From Bacillota bacterium (GTDB lineage: Bacteria > Bacillota > Clostridia > Lachnospirales > Lachnospiraceae): a stretch of DNA of 10,534 nucleotides. Numbering within the stretch: position 1 is the stretch's first letter; each line of letters starts with the position of its first letter. The DNA lies in the NCBI GenBank assembly GCA_023415595.1, contig JAEZJW010000176.1:1-10534 (forward strand). Reading direction: 5' to 3'. Positions 1 to 5,967 of the stretch are shown here, one piece after another. The notes under the pieces were generated by a model that saw nothing but the letters and a program-made list of their open reading frames with translations, was not told the DNA's origin and did not search any database. A program made the position numbers and the translations under genes.

Positions 1-18
1 TCCAAACGTCGCTTAGCT

Positions 19-47
19 AGTATATCATCTTAAATATCTTGTGTCAA
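19..47 (-). promoter_or_regulatory. Strong sigma-A promoter facing the left edge of the window
   Basis: On the minus strand a perfect TTGACA (42-47) is followed after exactly 17 bases by TATACT (19-24), five of six matches to the -10 consensus. Transcription would start near position 12 and leave the window at once, so the gene driven is not visible. It lies downstream of the terminator at 141-174, so it opens a new transcription unit. Confidence 0.75.
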
Positions 48-140
48 GAGGTTTTGAATTATACATCAGCAAATTGTTTCATTTTTTCTTAAAACTCAAG
101 CAATTACAACACTATGATTTCCAGCATGCCCAGTACATGG

Positions 141-174
141 AAAAAGGTCCTGCTTCAGCGCTAACTGCAGAACC
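141..174 (-). terminator. Intrinsic terminator after ispD
   Basis: On the minus strand GGTTCTGC (167-174) pairs with GCAGGACC (146-153), giving 8 base pairs with one G-U wobble. A five-T tract (141-145) follows directly. It sits 39 bases past the ispD stop codon and should end the rnz/tsaD/ispD unit. The remaining bases between here and the start of the window contain only the outward promoter. Confidence 0.75.
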
Positions 175-213
175 CGGAAACATCAATCCCTAGTAAACAA
201 AACACCATCCGTA

Positions 214-915
214 CTATAACAATTCCATCGCCAAGGCTTTCGCACGGGTATAATCTTCGGGTGTCGTAAGCTTAAGATTATTATAGTCTCCCATAAGCAT
301 TTTCACACGTTTCTTCGTATAAGCTTCATATACCATCGCATCATCTGTGATATTACTTCTCGCTTCGTCTATATACATCAACTCATAGGCCTTTCTGATA
401 GAACTATATTCAAAGGCTTGGGGGGTTTGGGCTGCCCATAGGCAGTAACGATCCGGAGTTGAACTGATAAAGCCATCCTCATCCACGACCTTAATCGTCT
501 CCTTTACCGGAGTTCCCGGAATACATGCTCCATGATTCAAAACCCCGGAGATCATCTTCTCAATGAAATCAACTGTTATGAAGGGTCTGGCTCCATCATG
601 AATTAATACATAATCTGTCTGTCCGATTGCTGTAAGAGCCCGAAAAACAGAATCATAACGTTCTTCACCGCCCTCCAGTACCCGGGTAACCTTACTAAAA
701 TTATACCTGTGCACAATATTCTCTTTACAATAATCTATCTGTCCGGACACTGTCATCAGGATAATCTCATCTACGCTGCTGTCTTCAAAGGCTTTCAGTG
801 AATAAAACAGGGTGGGCTTTTCTTTTAGTTCCAGATACTGTTTCGCCACCGACTGGTTCATTCTTTTTCCCTGTCCGGCCGCCAATATGATTGCAGTAAT
901 TTTGTGCTTCTCCAT
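214..915 (-). CDS. ispD: 2-C-methyl-D-erythritol 4-phosphate cytidylyltransferase
   Basis: This is the third enzyme of the MEP (non-mevalonate) isoprenoid pathway. It transfers CMP from CTP to methylerythritol 4-phosphate in the cytosol. The 233-residue length is normal for the family. Visible hallmarks are the N-terminal nucleotide-binding loop LAAGQGKRM (11-19) with Arg18, Lys25, the HDGARPF metal/CTP-binding motif (106-112, Asp107), TPVKETIK (135-142), Arg156 in STPDRYCLW, WAAQTPQAF (160-168) and the C-terminal NLKLTTPED segment with Lys215. A GAGG ribosome binding site lies about 9 bases before the ATG at 913-915. It is the last gene of its unit, 97 nt after tsaD, and a terminator follows. 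No obvious promoter was seen in the gap, so cotranscription with tsaD is inferred. Confidence 0.96.
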   Translation of the reverse strand: MEKHKITAIILAAGQGKRMNQSVAKQYLELKEKPTLFYSLKAFEDSSVDEIILMTVSGQIDYCKENIVHRYNFSKVTRVLEGGEERYDSVFRALTAIGQTDYVLIHDGARPFITVDFIEKMISGVLNHGACIPGTPVKETIKVVDEDGFISSTPDRYCLWAAQTPQAFEYSSIRKAYELMYIDEARSNITDDAMVYEAYTKKRVKMLMGDYNNLKLTTPEDYTRAKALAMELL

Positions 916-1010
916 CCTATCTTACCTCACTAAGCCTTCTGTTATTCCTATCCCAAATGAGCGTATCCCGTAAATACGTCTGAAAACAATACACTTTTGG
1001 TTATCGCCTT

Positions 1011-2033
1011 CTACCTTTCCCCGATCTTAAGGTTCGGTACAGCATTTAGTTCAAGGCCGCTTCTTACTCCCTTAGTAAACTCATAGTAAGCGGCAGTTCC
1101 AATCATTGCAGCATTATCCGTACAGTAGATTAAGGAGGGATAGTAAAAGTCTAGTCCGTTTTCTTTGCAGGCCTCCGCCAAAGCCGTGCGAAGCGTGGAG
1201 TTTGCTGCAACACCACCGGCAATGGCAACCTGTTTCATTCCGTAATCCTTAGCTGCCGCAACCGCTCTGGTAACAAGCACATCTACCACTGCATGCTGGA
1301 AGGAAGCAGCAACATCTGCCCGGTTAACCTCGGTATTCTTCATTTCCATGGAATTAATATAGTTCAGTACTGCTGATTTTAAGCCGCTGAAACTGAAATC
1401 ATAGGGGGAACCTTCTATCTGAGCCCTGGGAAATGCAATTGCCTCCCGATTCCCTTCCTTCGCCAGCTTATCGATCTTAGGTCCTCCCGGATAACCCAAA
1501 CCAATCGCACGGGCAACCTTATCAAAAGCTTCACCCGCAGCATCATCTCTGGTCTTTCCAATAATCTGATACTCCCCATAAGCCTTTACCAGGACGAGAT
1601 GGGTATGCCCGCCGGATACCACCAGACACAAAAATGGTGGTTCTAAATTCTTACTTTCTATATAATTAGCGGAAATGTGGCCTTCTATATGATGAACACC
1701 GACCAGAGGTTTCCCGGCTGCAAAGCTGATTGCCTTTGCCTCCGCAACTCCGACCAGCAGAGCTCCGACTAATCCGGGTCCATAGGTCACACCGATCGCA
1801 TCGATTTCCTGCAGGGTAACCCCTGCTGCCGTAAGTGCTTCCTCAATCACCTGATTGATCTTTTCTATGTGCTTTCTTGACGCAATCTCAGGTACGACTC
1901 CCCCATAGAGCTTATGCAGATCTATCTGGGAGAATATTATATTCGACAGGACCTCCCTTCCGTTCTTCACAACTGCGGCCGCTGTTTCATCACAGGAGGT
2001 TTCGATTGCTAAAATATAAATGTCCTTTGTCAT
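1011..2033 (-). CDS. tsaD: tRNA N6-adenosine threonylcarbamoyltransferase TsaD
   Basis: TsaD is the catalytic subunit that moves the threonylcarbamoyl group from threonylcarbamoyl-AMP to A37 of ANN-decoding tRNAs, making t6A. In bacteria it works with TsaB and TsaE, both encoded in this window. The 340 residues are the usual length. The sequence shows the ASKHA-fold start LAIETSCDET (8-17), the iron-binding HxxxH pair (His115 and His119 in HHIEGH), SGGHTHL (140-146), GEAFDKVAR (167-175), FSFSGLKSAV (213-222), the nucleotide-binding AGGVAANS (272-279) and TDNAAM with the third metal ligand Asp306. The start ATG lies one base after the stop of the upstream membrane protein gene. Its ribosome binding site GGAGG (2040-2044) lies inside that gene's 3' end, so the two are probably translationally coupled. 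Confidence 0.98.
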   Translation of the reverse strand: MTKDIYILAIETSCDETAAAVVKNGREVLSNIIFSQIDLHKLYGGVVPEIASRKHIEKINQVIEEALTAAGVTLQEIDAIGVTYGPGLVGALLVGVAEAKAISFAAGKPLVGVHHIEGHISANYIESKNLEPPFLCLVVSGGHTHLVLVKAYGEYQIIGKTRDDAAGEAFDKVARAIGLGYPGGPKIDKLAKEGNREAIAFPRAQIEGSPYDFSFSGLKSAVLNYINSMEMKNTEVNRADVAASFQHAVVDVLVTRAVAAAKDYGMKQVAIAGGVAANSTLRTALAEACKENGLDFYYPSLIYCTDNAAMIGTAAYYEFTKGVRSGLELNAVPNLKIGER

Positions 2034-2034
2034 A

Positions 2035-2610
2035 TTAATCCTCCGTCATATACTTCCAGCCGAGAATCTTCCATTTCCCGTCTTCACTCTTTCTCATCAG
2101 ATAATTCCTGGTCTGGGAGCCCTTCGTTTTATCCAGTGTATAATATGATACAATAACGTTAGCATATTCTCTCCCGTCCTGTTCCCATCGTTCATCCTTA
2201 TCTTCATTTACCAGAAGGAAGTTCGTGATCTTCCGCTCTGCTTCATTCCAGGCTGCTATCTCGGAGTAAAGGTCCTTAAGATAAGTCGTTTCAGGATTAT
2301 TCATAAGAAACTCTTCATCATATAGCTCAAGCACTTTCTTCGCCAGTGCCTCCACTTCATCATCCTTAAGTCCTGAGAAAAGTACCTTCGTAATATTACT
2401 GTAATATTTTGCTACCTCCCTCGGTGTCTCGGGATAGTTGGTCTCCAGATCCCGTTCCAGAAGTTTTCCTGCTTCCGTAAGGGTCTTATTATTTGCCTTC
2501 TCCTTCTCACTGGATTTTTGTGACCAATCCAGATAGAATAATGAAGCAATGATTGCAATGATTACTATGGTTACTATAACAGATGTAATCCTCTTTGCTG
2601 CATTTCCCAT
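2035..2610 (-). CDS. Single-pass membrane-anchored protein of unknown function
   Basis: I do not recognise a characterised family. It may belong to a small Lachnospiraceae-type domain of unknown function (DUF6715 comes to mind, from memory only). The 191-residue protein has a short positive N-terminus, one hydrophobic helix at about 11-27, then a charged, helix-rich region and a C-terminal part (about 140-190) rich in strand-like segments ending KWKILGWKY. This looks like an NTF2/SnoaL-like extracytoplasmic domain, though that is inference. There is no lipobox or cleavable signal, so it is probably N-in, C-out. Translation starts at an ATG with a very strong AAGGAGGT site (2617-2624) seven bases upstream. 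Its stop is one base from tsaD, which ties its expression to t6A synthesis. The gap to rnz upstream holds a 12-base inverted repeat. Confidence 0.85.
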   Translation of the reverse strand: MGNAAKRITSVIVTIVIIAIIASLFYLDWSQKSSEKEKANNKTLTEAGKLLERDLETNYPETPREVAKYYSNITKVLFSGLKDDEVEALAKKVLELYDEEFLMNNPETTYLKDLYSEIAAWNEAERKITNFLLVNEDKDERWEQDGREYANVIVSYYTLDKTKGSQTRNYLMRKSEDGKWKILGWKYMTED

Positions 2611-2631
2611 TTCAGCACCTCCTTATCCCCG

Positions 2632-2663
2632 GTACTTTGTAACGTCTGATTGTTGCAAAGTAC
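2632..2663. repeat. Inverted repeat upstream of the membrane protein gene
   Basis: GTACTTTGTAAC (2632-2643) and GTTGCAAAGTAC (2652-2663) form arms of 12 bases separated by 8. Eleven of the 12 positions pair in DNA. The exception is a G-U wobble in plus-strand RNA but a C-A mismatch in minus-strand RNA. It lies just upstream of the ribosome binding site at 2617-2624 and has no T tract, so it is not an intrinsic terminator. A repressor operator or an mRNA hairpin are both possible. Confidence 0.6.
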
Positions 2664-2690
2664 TTAACACCTTTCATGTCCCTTCATTAT

Positions 2691-2696
2691 ATATAT
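2691..2696 (-). promoter_or_regulatory. Possible internal promoter -10 box between rnz and the membrane protein gene
   Basis: A TATAAT occurs on the minus strand in an AT-rich run between rnz and the unknown membrane protein gene. The -35 region at the proper distance (TTTCCT-like) is poor. If used, it would start transcription just before the inverted repeat at 2632-2663, placing that repeat in the leader or operator position. This is weak evidence. Confidence 0.3.
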
Positions 2697-2745
2697 CGGT
2701 TGGTATGAGGAAACCCGATATCCTGACTGCCATTTAAATTCCGGT

Positions 2746-3660
2746 TCATTCATTCTTGTCAAATTCCAATGTTATGCTTTTCCTGTCCTTTCCCGGTTTC
2801 GTATTCGGGAAAATCCGTCTGGCTTCACCGATAAAGTCCTCCGGTCTGATTAGGGAAGGGCTGTAATGGGTCAGCCAAAGCTCCGCCACCCCTGCCGCTT
2901 CTGCAAGCTTCGCAGCTTCTGTAAAAGTCATATGCTTATATTCCTTGGCTTTCGTGTCCTTCTCATTTTCACCGTACATCCCCTCGCAGATGAACAGGTC
3001 CGAAGCCTGGGCATGATCTGATATGGACTTGACCGGTCTGGAATCGGTACAATAGGTCAGTTTAATCCCCTTCCGTGCCGGACCAAGAACCATCTCCGGA
3101 GTATATACTTTTCCATCCTCCTCTATCGTCTCGCCCTTCTGAAGGCGATTCCAATACCGCTGAGGAATCTGATATTCCTCCGCTCTTTCCGCATAAAATC
3201 TGCCGCCACGCTTTATCATCAGGCTGTAGCCATAACAGGTAACATTATGCTTTACCTGAAATGCATCGATGATATATCCGTTCTTCTCTATCGTCTGCTG
3301 CGGTCCTTCCAGCTCAATGAATTCCAGTTCGAAGGGGAGCTCCGGCGCTATGACCCGCAGGGAGTTTACTACCCTCTCCAATCCCTTCGGACCGATCAAG
3401 ACCACCGGCTGCGTCCTCTCTGCATTTCCCATGGAAAGCAGAAGTCCGGGAAGTCCGCTGATATGGTCTCCGTGATAATGCGTAAAACAGATGATATCAA
3501 TGGAATGAAAGCTCCAGCCCTTTTCCCTGATGGCTATCTGGGTGCCTTCTCCGCAATCAATCAACAAACTGCTACCGTTATATCTTGTCATAAGCGCCGT
3601 CAGCCATCTGCCAGGCAGGGGCATCATACCGCTTGTGCCTAATAAACATACATCCAACAT
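2746..3660 (-). CDS. rnz: Ribonuclease Z (tRNA 3' endonuclease)
   Basis: RNase Z is a zinc metallo-beta-lactamase-fold endonuclease that trims the 3' trailer of tRNA precursors, mainly those lacking an encoded CCA. At 304 residues it is the short bacterial form. The conserved pieces are the N-terminal LLGTSGMMPLPGR (6-18), the metal-binding HYHGDH (His61, His63, Asp65, His66), His138 in VKHN, Asp206 in YCTDSRP, His243 in KHMTF and His265 in LTHYSP. These are the usual Zn ligands and catalytic residues. An insert at about 150-200 matches the tRNA-binding exosite arm region. The ribosome binding site is weak (AAAGG about 12 bases before the ATG), but the N-terminus is the family one. It heads a unit with its own promoter at 3738-3767, followed by the unknown membrane protein gene and tsaD. 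Confidence 0.97.
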   Translation of the reverse strand: MLDVCLLGTSGMMPLPGRWLTALMTRYNGSSLLIDCGEGTQIAIREKGWSFHSIDIICFTHYHGDHISGLPGLLLSMGNAERTQPVVLIGPKGLERVVNSLRVIAPELPFELEFIELEGPQQTIEKNGYIIDAFQVKHNVTCYGYSLMIKRGGRFYAERAEEYQIPQRYWNRLQKGETIEEDGKVYTPEMVLGPARKGIKLTYCTDSRPVKSISDHAQASDLFICEGMYGENEKDTKAKEYKHMTFTEAAKLAEAAGVAELWLTHYSPSLIRPEDFIGEARRIFPNTKPGKDRKSITLEFDKNE

Positions 3661-3737
3661 AAGTAATCCAAGCCTTTCTTACTGGTATCAATCACATTTT
3701 ACCACAATTCTTAATTTCATATAACATAGTCTATTAC

Positions 3738-3767
3738 ATTTTAGCAGTATTTACTATTAAATGTCCA
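3738..3767 (-). promoter_or_regulatory. Promoter of the rnz unit
   Basis: On the minus strand TGGACA (3762-3767, five of six matches) is followed after 18 bases by TAAAAT (3738-3743, five of six). A TGC immediately before the -10 makes it an extended -10 type. It starts just past the terminator at 3778-3807 and would give a leader of about 70 nt before rnz. Confidence 0.65.
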
Positions 3768-3777
3768 GATTTAAGTT

Positions 3778-3807
3778 AAAAAAGGAGCCGGTCCTACGAC
3801 CGACTCC
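3778..3807 (-). terminator. Strong intrinsic terminator after the tsaE-tsaB-rimI unit
   Basis: On the minus strand GGAGTCGGTC (3798-3807) pairs with GACCGGCTCC (3784-3793) over 10 base pairs with one wobble. The loop is a 4-base GTAG, and six Ts (3778-3783) follow. It lies 8 bases beyond the stop codon of the small cysteine-rich gene and separates it from the rnz promoter. Confidence 0.9.
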
Positions 3808-3815
3808 CTTTTGTT

Positions 3816-4064
3816 TTACAGAGCCTCCAGCTTCTTTTTTACCTCAACCGGTATCTTAAAACCGGAAATCATCTTATCATAGCATTCCTCGCACAGGTTA
3901 AAATGATGAACCTCCATATCTCTGCCGGAAAAATATCCCCATTCTTTGGTTGCCTCAAATGCATCCTCTCTCAGGATTCCATTTTCAACCTTAAGGTCTT
4001 TCCCACATGAATTGCAGCAAAGATGAACTTCCCCACTTTTTTTTTCGTTTAATGCCCTCTTCAC
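3816..4064 (-). CDS. Small four-cysteine, probably zinc-binding protein of unknown function
   Basis: I do not recognise a named family. The 82-residue protein has two CxxC-type knuckles: CCNSC (Cys16/17 and Cys20) and CEEC (Cys58, Cys61). His53 and His54 lie just before the second pair. This spacing suggests a single zinc-ribbon-like site joining the ends of the domain. There is no membrane segment. I chose the GTG at 4062-4064 because an excellent AGGAGGG site (4071-4077) lies 6 bases before it. The longer frame starting at the ATG at 4080-4082 would put this site inside its own second to fourth codons and has no site of its own. The gene follows rimI by 96 nt and ends at a strong terminator, so it is probably the last member of the tsaE-tsaB-rimI unit. 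A role in RNA or ribosome handling is only a context guess. Confidence 0.8.
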   Translation of the reverse strand: MKRALNEKKSGEVHLCCNSCGKDLKVENGILREDAFEATKEWGYFSGRDMEVHHFNLCEECYDKMISGFKIPVEVKKKLEAL

Positions 4065-4070
4065 GACTTT

Positions 4071-4077
4071 CCCTCCT
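4071..4077 (-). promoter_or_regulatory. Ribosome binding site deciding the GTG start of the small cysteine protein
   Basis: AGGAGGG on the minus strand is followed by 6 bases and GTG. It lies inside the longer ATG-initiated frame, so it supports the shorter product. Confidence 0.8.
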
Positions 4078-4093
4078 GACATGATGCATCCAT

Positions 4094-4109
4094 TGTAATA
4101 GACATTACA
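4094..4109. repeat. Operator-like palindrome upstream of the small cysteine protein
   Basis: TGTAAT (4094-4099) and ATTACA (4104-4109) are perfect inverted copies separated by 4 bases. It lies in the rimI to cysteine-protein gap, about 30 bases upstream of the GTG start and downstream of a TATAAT. The size and symmetry suit a dimeric regulator, but no regulator can be named. Confidence 0.4.
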
Positions 4110-4136
4110 GTTATGGACGTTCTTATCCTTAGTAAC

Positions 4137-4142
4137 ATTATA
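4137..4142 (-). promoter_or_regulatory. Possible internal promoter -10 box after rimI
   Basis: A perfect TATAAT occurs on the minus strand about 20 bases past the rimI stop, but the -35 at 17 bases (TGTAAA) matches only half the consensus. It could give the small cysteine protein gene separate transcription, with the palindrome at 4094-4109 in its leader. Confidence 0.3.
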
Positions 4143-4160
4143 ATCTTAAAATAAGGTTTT

Positions 4161-4613
4161 TTACAGTGGGAATTGCTGTATCGGTTTCAGCCACATTATA
4201 ACAGCATCCTCCTTAGGCTTCGTGTAAAAGTCCTTGCGGATTCCGGCGTTCACAAAACCCAGACGCTCATACAGACGTCTCGCCGCCTCATTGGTCTGCC
4301 TCACTTCCAGGGTGAGGGCGGTGATACCCCTATCCTTAGCCTGCCAGATCAACTCTGACAGCATCCGATAGCCAACCTGCTGCCTTCGGTATTCCTCTCT
4401 GACGGCCACATTATAGATATATCCCTCATCCGCTACTCCCCAATAGCCACAATAACCGGCAATCTCGCTGTCCACCTCGGCAATCAGATAACTGTTATTC
4501 TCACTCAGGTAGGAATCTCTAAAATCCTCATAGCTCCAGGGATCGGAGAAGATCTCCTGCTCTATCCTGCATACTTCAGGCAGATCAGCTTCCTTCATGT
4601 CTCGGATCAGCAT
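4161..4613 (-). CDS. rimI: GNAT N-acetyltransferase, RimI type (ribosomal protein bS18 alanine acetyltransferase)
   Basis: RimI acetylates the N-terminal alanine of ribosomal protein S18 using acetyl-CoA. The 150 residues form a single GNAT domain of normal size: IRDMKEADLPEV at the start, the DPWS segment (about 25-28) typical of RimI, the acetyl-CoA pyrophosphate loop region VAVREEYRRQQVGYRML, then LTLEVRQTNEAARRLYERLGF and the C-terminal YTKPKEDAVIMWL. In many Firmicutes rimI lies between tsaB and tsaD, as it does here with extra genes in between. A GGAG site lies 7 bases before the ATG. The gap to tsaB upstream is 36 nt, consistent with one operon. The loop reads RRQQVGY where RRxGxG/A is more usual, a minor deviation. 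The S18 substrate is inferred from family and neighbourhood. Confidence 0.93.
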   Translation of the reverse strand: MLIRDMKEADLPEVCRIEQEIFSDPWSYEDFRDSYLSENNSYLIAEVDSEIAGYCGYWGVADEGYIYNVAVREEYRRQQVGYRMLSELIWQAKDRGITALTLEVRQTNEAARRLYERLGFVNAGIRKDFYTKPKEDAVIMWLKPIQQFPL

Positions 4614-4649
4614 AATAAATCTCCATTCCGTATTTCTTCTAGCATAACT

Positions 4650-5360
4650 CTATTCTTCCATCTTAAGCTTTTCCGCCCGTTCCCGTTCCGCCTGGGACAC
4701 CCTTAAGTAGACCGGTTCATGTTCGGCAGCTGTTTCTATCCTGTTCTGCTTATAATATTGAAGACCTAGAGCACCAATTGCTCCTGCTCTCTGTTTGCTT
4801 AAATGCACCGGTGCAAAGCTAAAGCTCACCTTCGTCCTTTCCCTGATCAGCTCCCGATATACGGGAACCGCATCACCAAGAAAAACAACTTCCCGACCTA
4901 AGGTATTAATCTCCCCAAGGATCTCTTCCACAGGAACTGCCTTCTGTTCCGATATTACCTGCAGTTCTTCCCGGACAAACTCATAAAGTCCGGTATATAC
5001 CTGGTTTCTGCGGGCGTCCATCATGGGACAGATCAGCCTGTCCGTCCCGAACAGATTATATGCCAGACCTTCCAGAGTAGGAACCCCAATGATCGGTTTT
5101 TCCAGCGCCAGCCCAAGCCCTTTGGCGGTAGCTGACCCGATCCGTAATCCGGTAAAGGATCCGGGCCCTGCTGCCACGGCAATTCCATCCACTGATTTTA
5201 AATCCAGCTCCACCATTTTCGCTATTGTTTCCAGCATAGGGAGCAGGGTCTGTGAATGCGTCTTCTTATAATCAACGGTATATTCCGCCAGTAAGCTTTC
5301 CTCCGTAACGATGGCAACCGAAGCTACCATACCTGAACTATCCATTGCCAATAATCTCAT
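4650..5360 (-). CDS. tsaB: tRNA threonylcarbamoyladenosine biosynthesis protein TsaB
   Basis: TsaB is the inactive ASKHA-fold partner of TsaD. It forms the TsaD-TsaB-TsaE complex and is needed for t6A37 formation. The protein is 236 residues, normal for the family. It shows the N-terminal MRLLAMDSS, the conserved AVAAGPGSFTGLRIG stretch, the segment PIIGVPTLEGLAY and PMMDARRNQVYTGLY. The iron and nucleotide motifs of TsaD are absent, as expected. I start it at the ATG at 5358-5360: a GGAGG site (5366-5370) lies 5 bases upstream, and MRLLAMDSS then sits exactly at the N-terminus as in homologues. The alternative ATG four codons earlier would overlap this site. The gene follows tsaE by 34 nt and precedes rimI by 36 nt. 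Confidence 0.96.
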   Translation of the reverse strand: MRLLAMDSSGMVASVAIVTEESLLAEYTVDYKKTHSQTLLPMLETIAKMVELDLKSVDGIAVAAGPGSFTGLRIGSATAKGLGLALEKPIIGVPTLEGLAYNLFGTDRLICPMMDARRNQVYTGLYEFVREELQVISEQKAVPVEEILGEINTLGREVVFLGDAVPVYRELIRERTKVSFSFAPVHLSKQRAGAIGALGLQYYKQNRIETAAEHEPVYLRVSQAERERAEKLKMEE

Positions 5361-5365
5361 GATGA

Positions 5366-5370
5366 CCTCC
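5366..5370 (-). promoter_or_regulatory. Ribosome binding site deciding the tsaB start
   Basis: GGAGG on the minus strand, 5 bases before the ATG at 5358-5360. It overlaps the upstream in-frame ATG context and so favours the shorter, family-like N-terminus. Confidence 0.75.
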
Positions 5371-5394
5371 ATAAGTCCGCCCGACCGGCCTTTT

Positions 5395-5838
5395 TTACAT
5401 TATACCTGCAACTCTTTTTTCCTTTACGGTGATTTCCCGGTAATCAAAGCCCTTCTCCAGGTTCTTTTTGATATGAACGGATATCCTGCTCTCCGGCAGG
5501 AGCTCCCAGATCAGCTCCGCCCATTCAATCAGGCATACCCCTTTCCCGTAAAAATAATCCTCATATCCGATCTCGTCCATCTCCTCGATATCAGAAATCC
5601 GGTATACATCAAAATGATAGAAGGGCATTTCCCTTCCCTCATATTCCTGCACGATGGTAAAGGTTGGACTGTTGACATCCTCCGTTACTCCGAGTCCTTT
5701 CGCAAAGCCCTGGGTAAATACCGTCTTTCCTACTCCCAGATCTCCGCTCAGGCAATATACTTCTCCCCGCTGTGCCTTGCTCCCAAGTGCTAATCCCAGC
5801 TGATAGGTTTCTTCTGCACTGTTACTTTCTATAATCAT
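5395..5838 (-). CDS. tsaE: tRNA threonylcarbamoyladenosine biosynthesis ATPase TsaE
   Basis: TsaE is the P-loop ATPase of the bacterial t6A machinery. It binds the TsaD-TsaB dimer and drives its catalytic cycle. The 147-residue length is typical. The Walker A motif GDLGVGKT (32-39) is intact. It is followed by the family motifs NSPTFTIVQEY (56-66), HFDVYRI (75-81, with Asp77) and IEWAELI (104-110). Translation starts at ATG 5836-5838 with a modest GGAAG site 6 bases upstream. It is the first gene of a unit that continues into tsaB and rimI, begins just after the ribU terminator and has an extended -10 promoter at 5896-5901. A 34-nt gap to tsaB supports an operon. Confidence 0.97.
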   Translation of the reverse strand: MIIESNSAEETYQLGLALGSKAQRGEVYCLSGDLGVGKTVFTQGFAKGLGVTEDVNSPTFTIVQEYEGREMPFYHFDVYRISDIEEMDEIGYEDYFYGKGVCLIEWAELIWELLPESRISVHIKKNLEKGFDYREITVKEKRVAGIM

Positions 5839-5895
5839 GCCTTACTTCCATTTCCTTATTGTTCTAACCATTATGGCCTGTTTTATTTGCCTTAC

Positions 5896-5904
5896 ATTAT
5901 AACA
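5896..5904 (-). promoter_or_regulatory. Extended -10 promoter of the tsaE unit
   Basis: On the minus strand TGTTATAAT holds a perfect TATAAT (5896-5901) with the TGn extension. The -35 position falls in the T-rich tail of the ribU terminator and is poor, which is tolerated in extended -10 promoters. The leader would be about 50 nt. Confidence 0.5.
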
Positions 5905-5913
5905 GAAACATAA

Positions 5914-5944
5914 GAAAAAAGATAGGATATTAAAATCCTATCTT
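5914..5944 (-). terminator. Intrinsic terminator after ribU
   Basis: On the minus strand AAGATAGGAT (5935-5944) pairs perfectly with ATCCTATCTT (5919-5928) around a 6-base loop, and the T run continues below 5919. It lies 23 bases past the ribU stop codon and closes the riboflavin transporter unit. Confidence 0.85.
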
Positions 5945-5967
5945 CTTTCCAATCATAACTTATTCAA

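Noticed and set aside
961..979. Small hairpin GCGTAT...ATACGT in the tsaD-ispD gap
   Set aside because: The stem is only six pairs with no T tract, so it does not qualify as a terminator.
2549..2737. Plus-strand frame of 62 codons across the rnz to membrane-protein gap
   Set aside because: It has no ribosome binding site and overlaps the anchor helix codons of the opposite gene.
5311..5793. Plus-strand frame of 160 codons opposite tsaE and tsaB
   Set aside because: It is antisense to two intact, recognisable genes and resembles no protein family.
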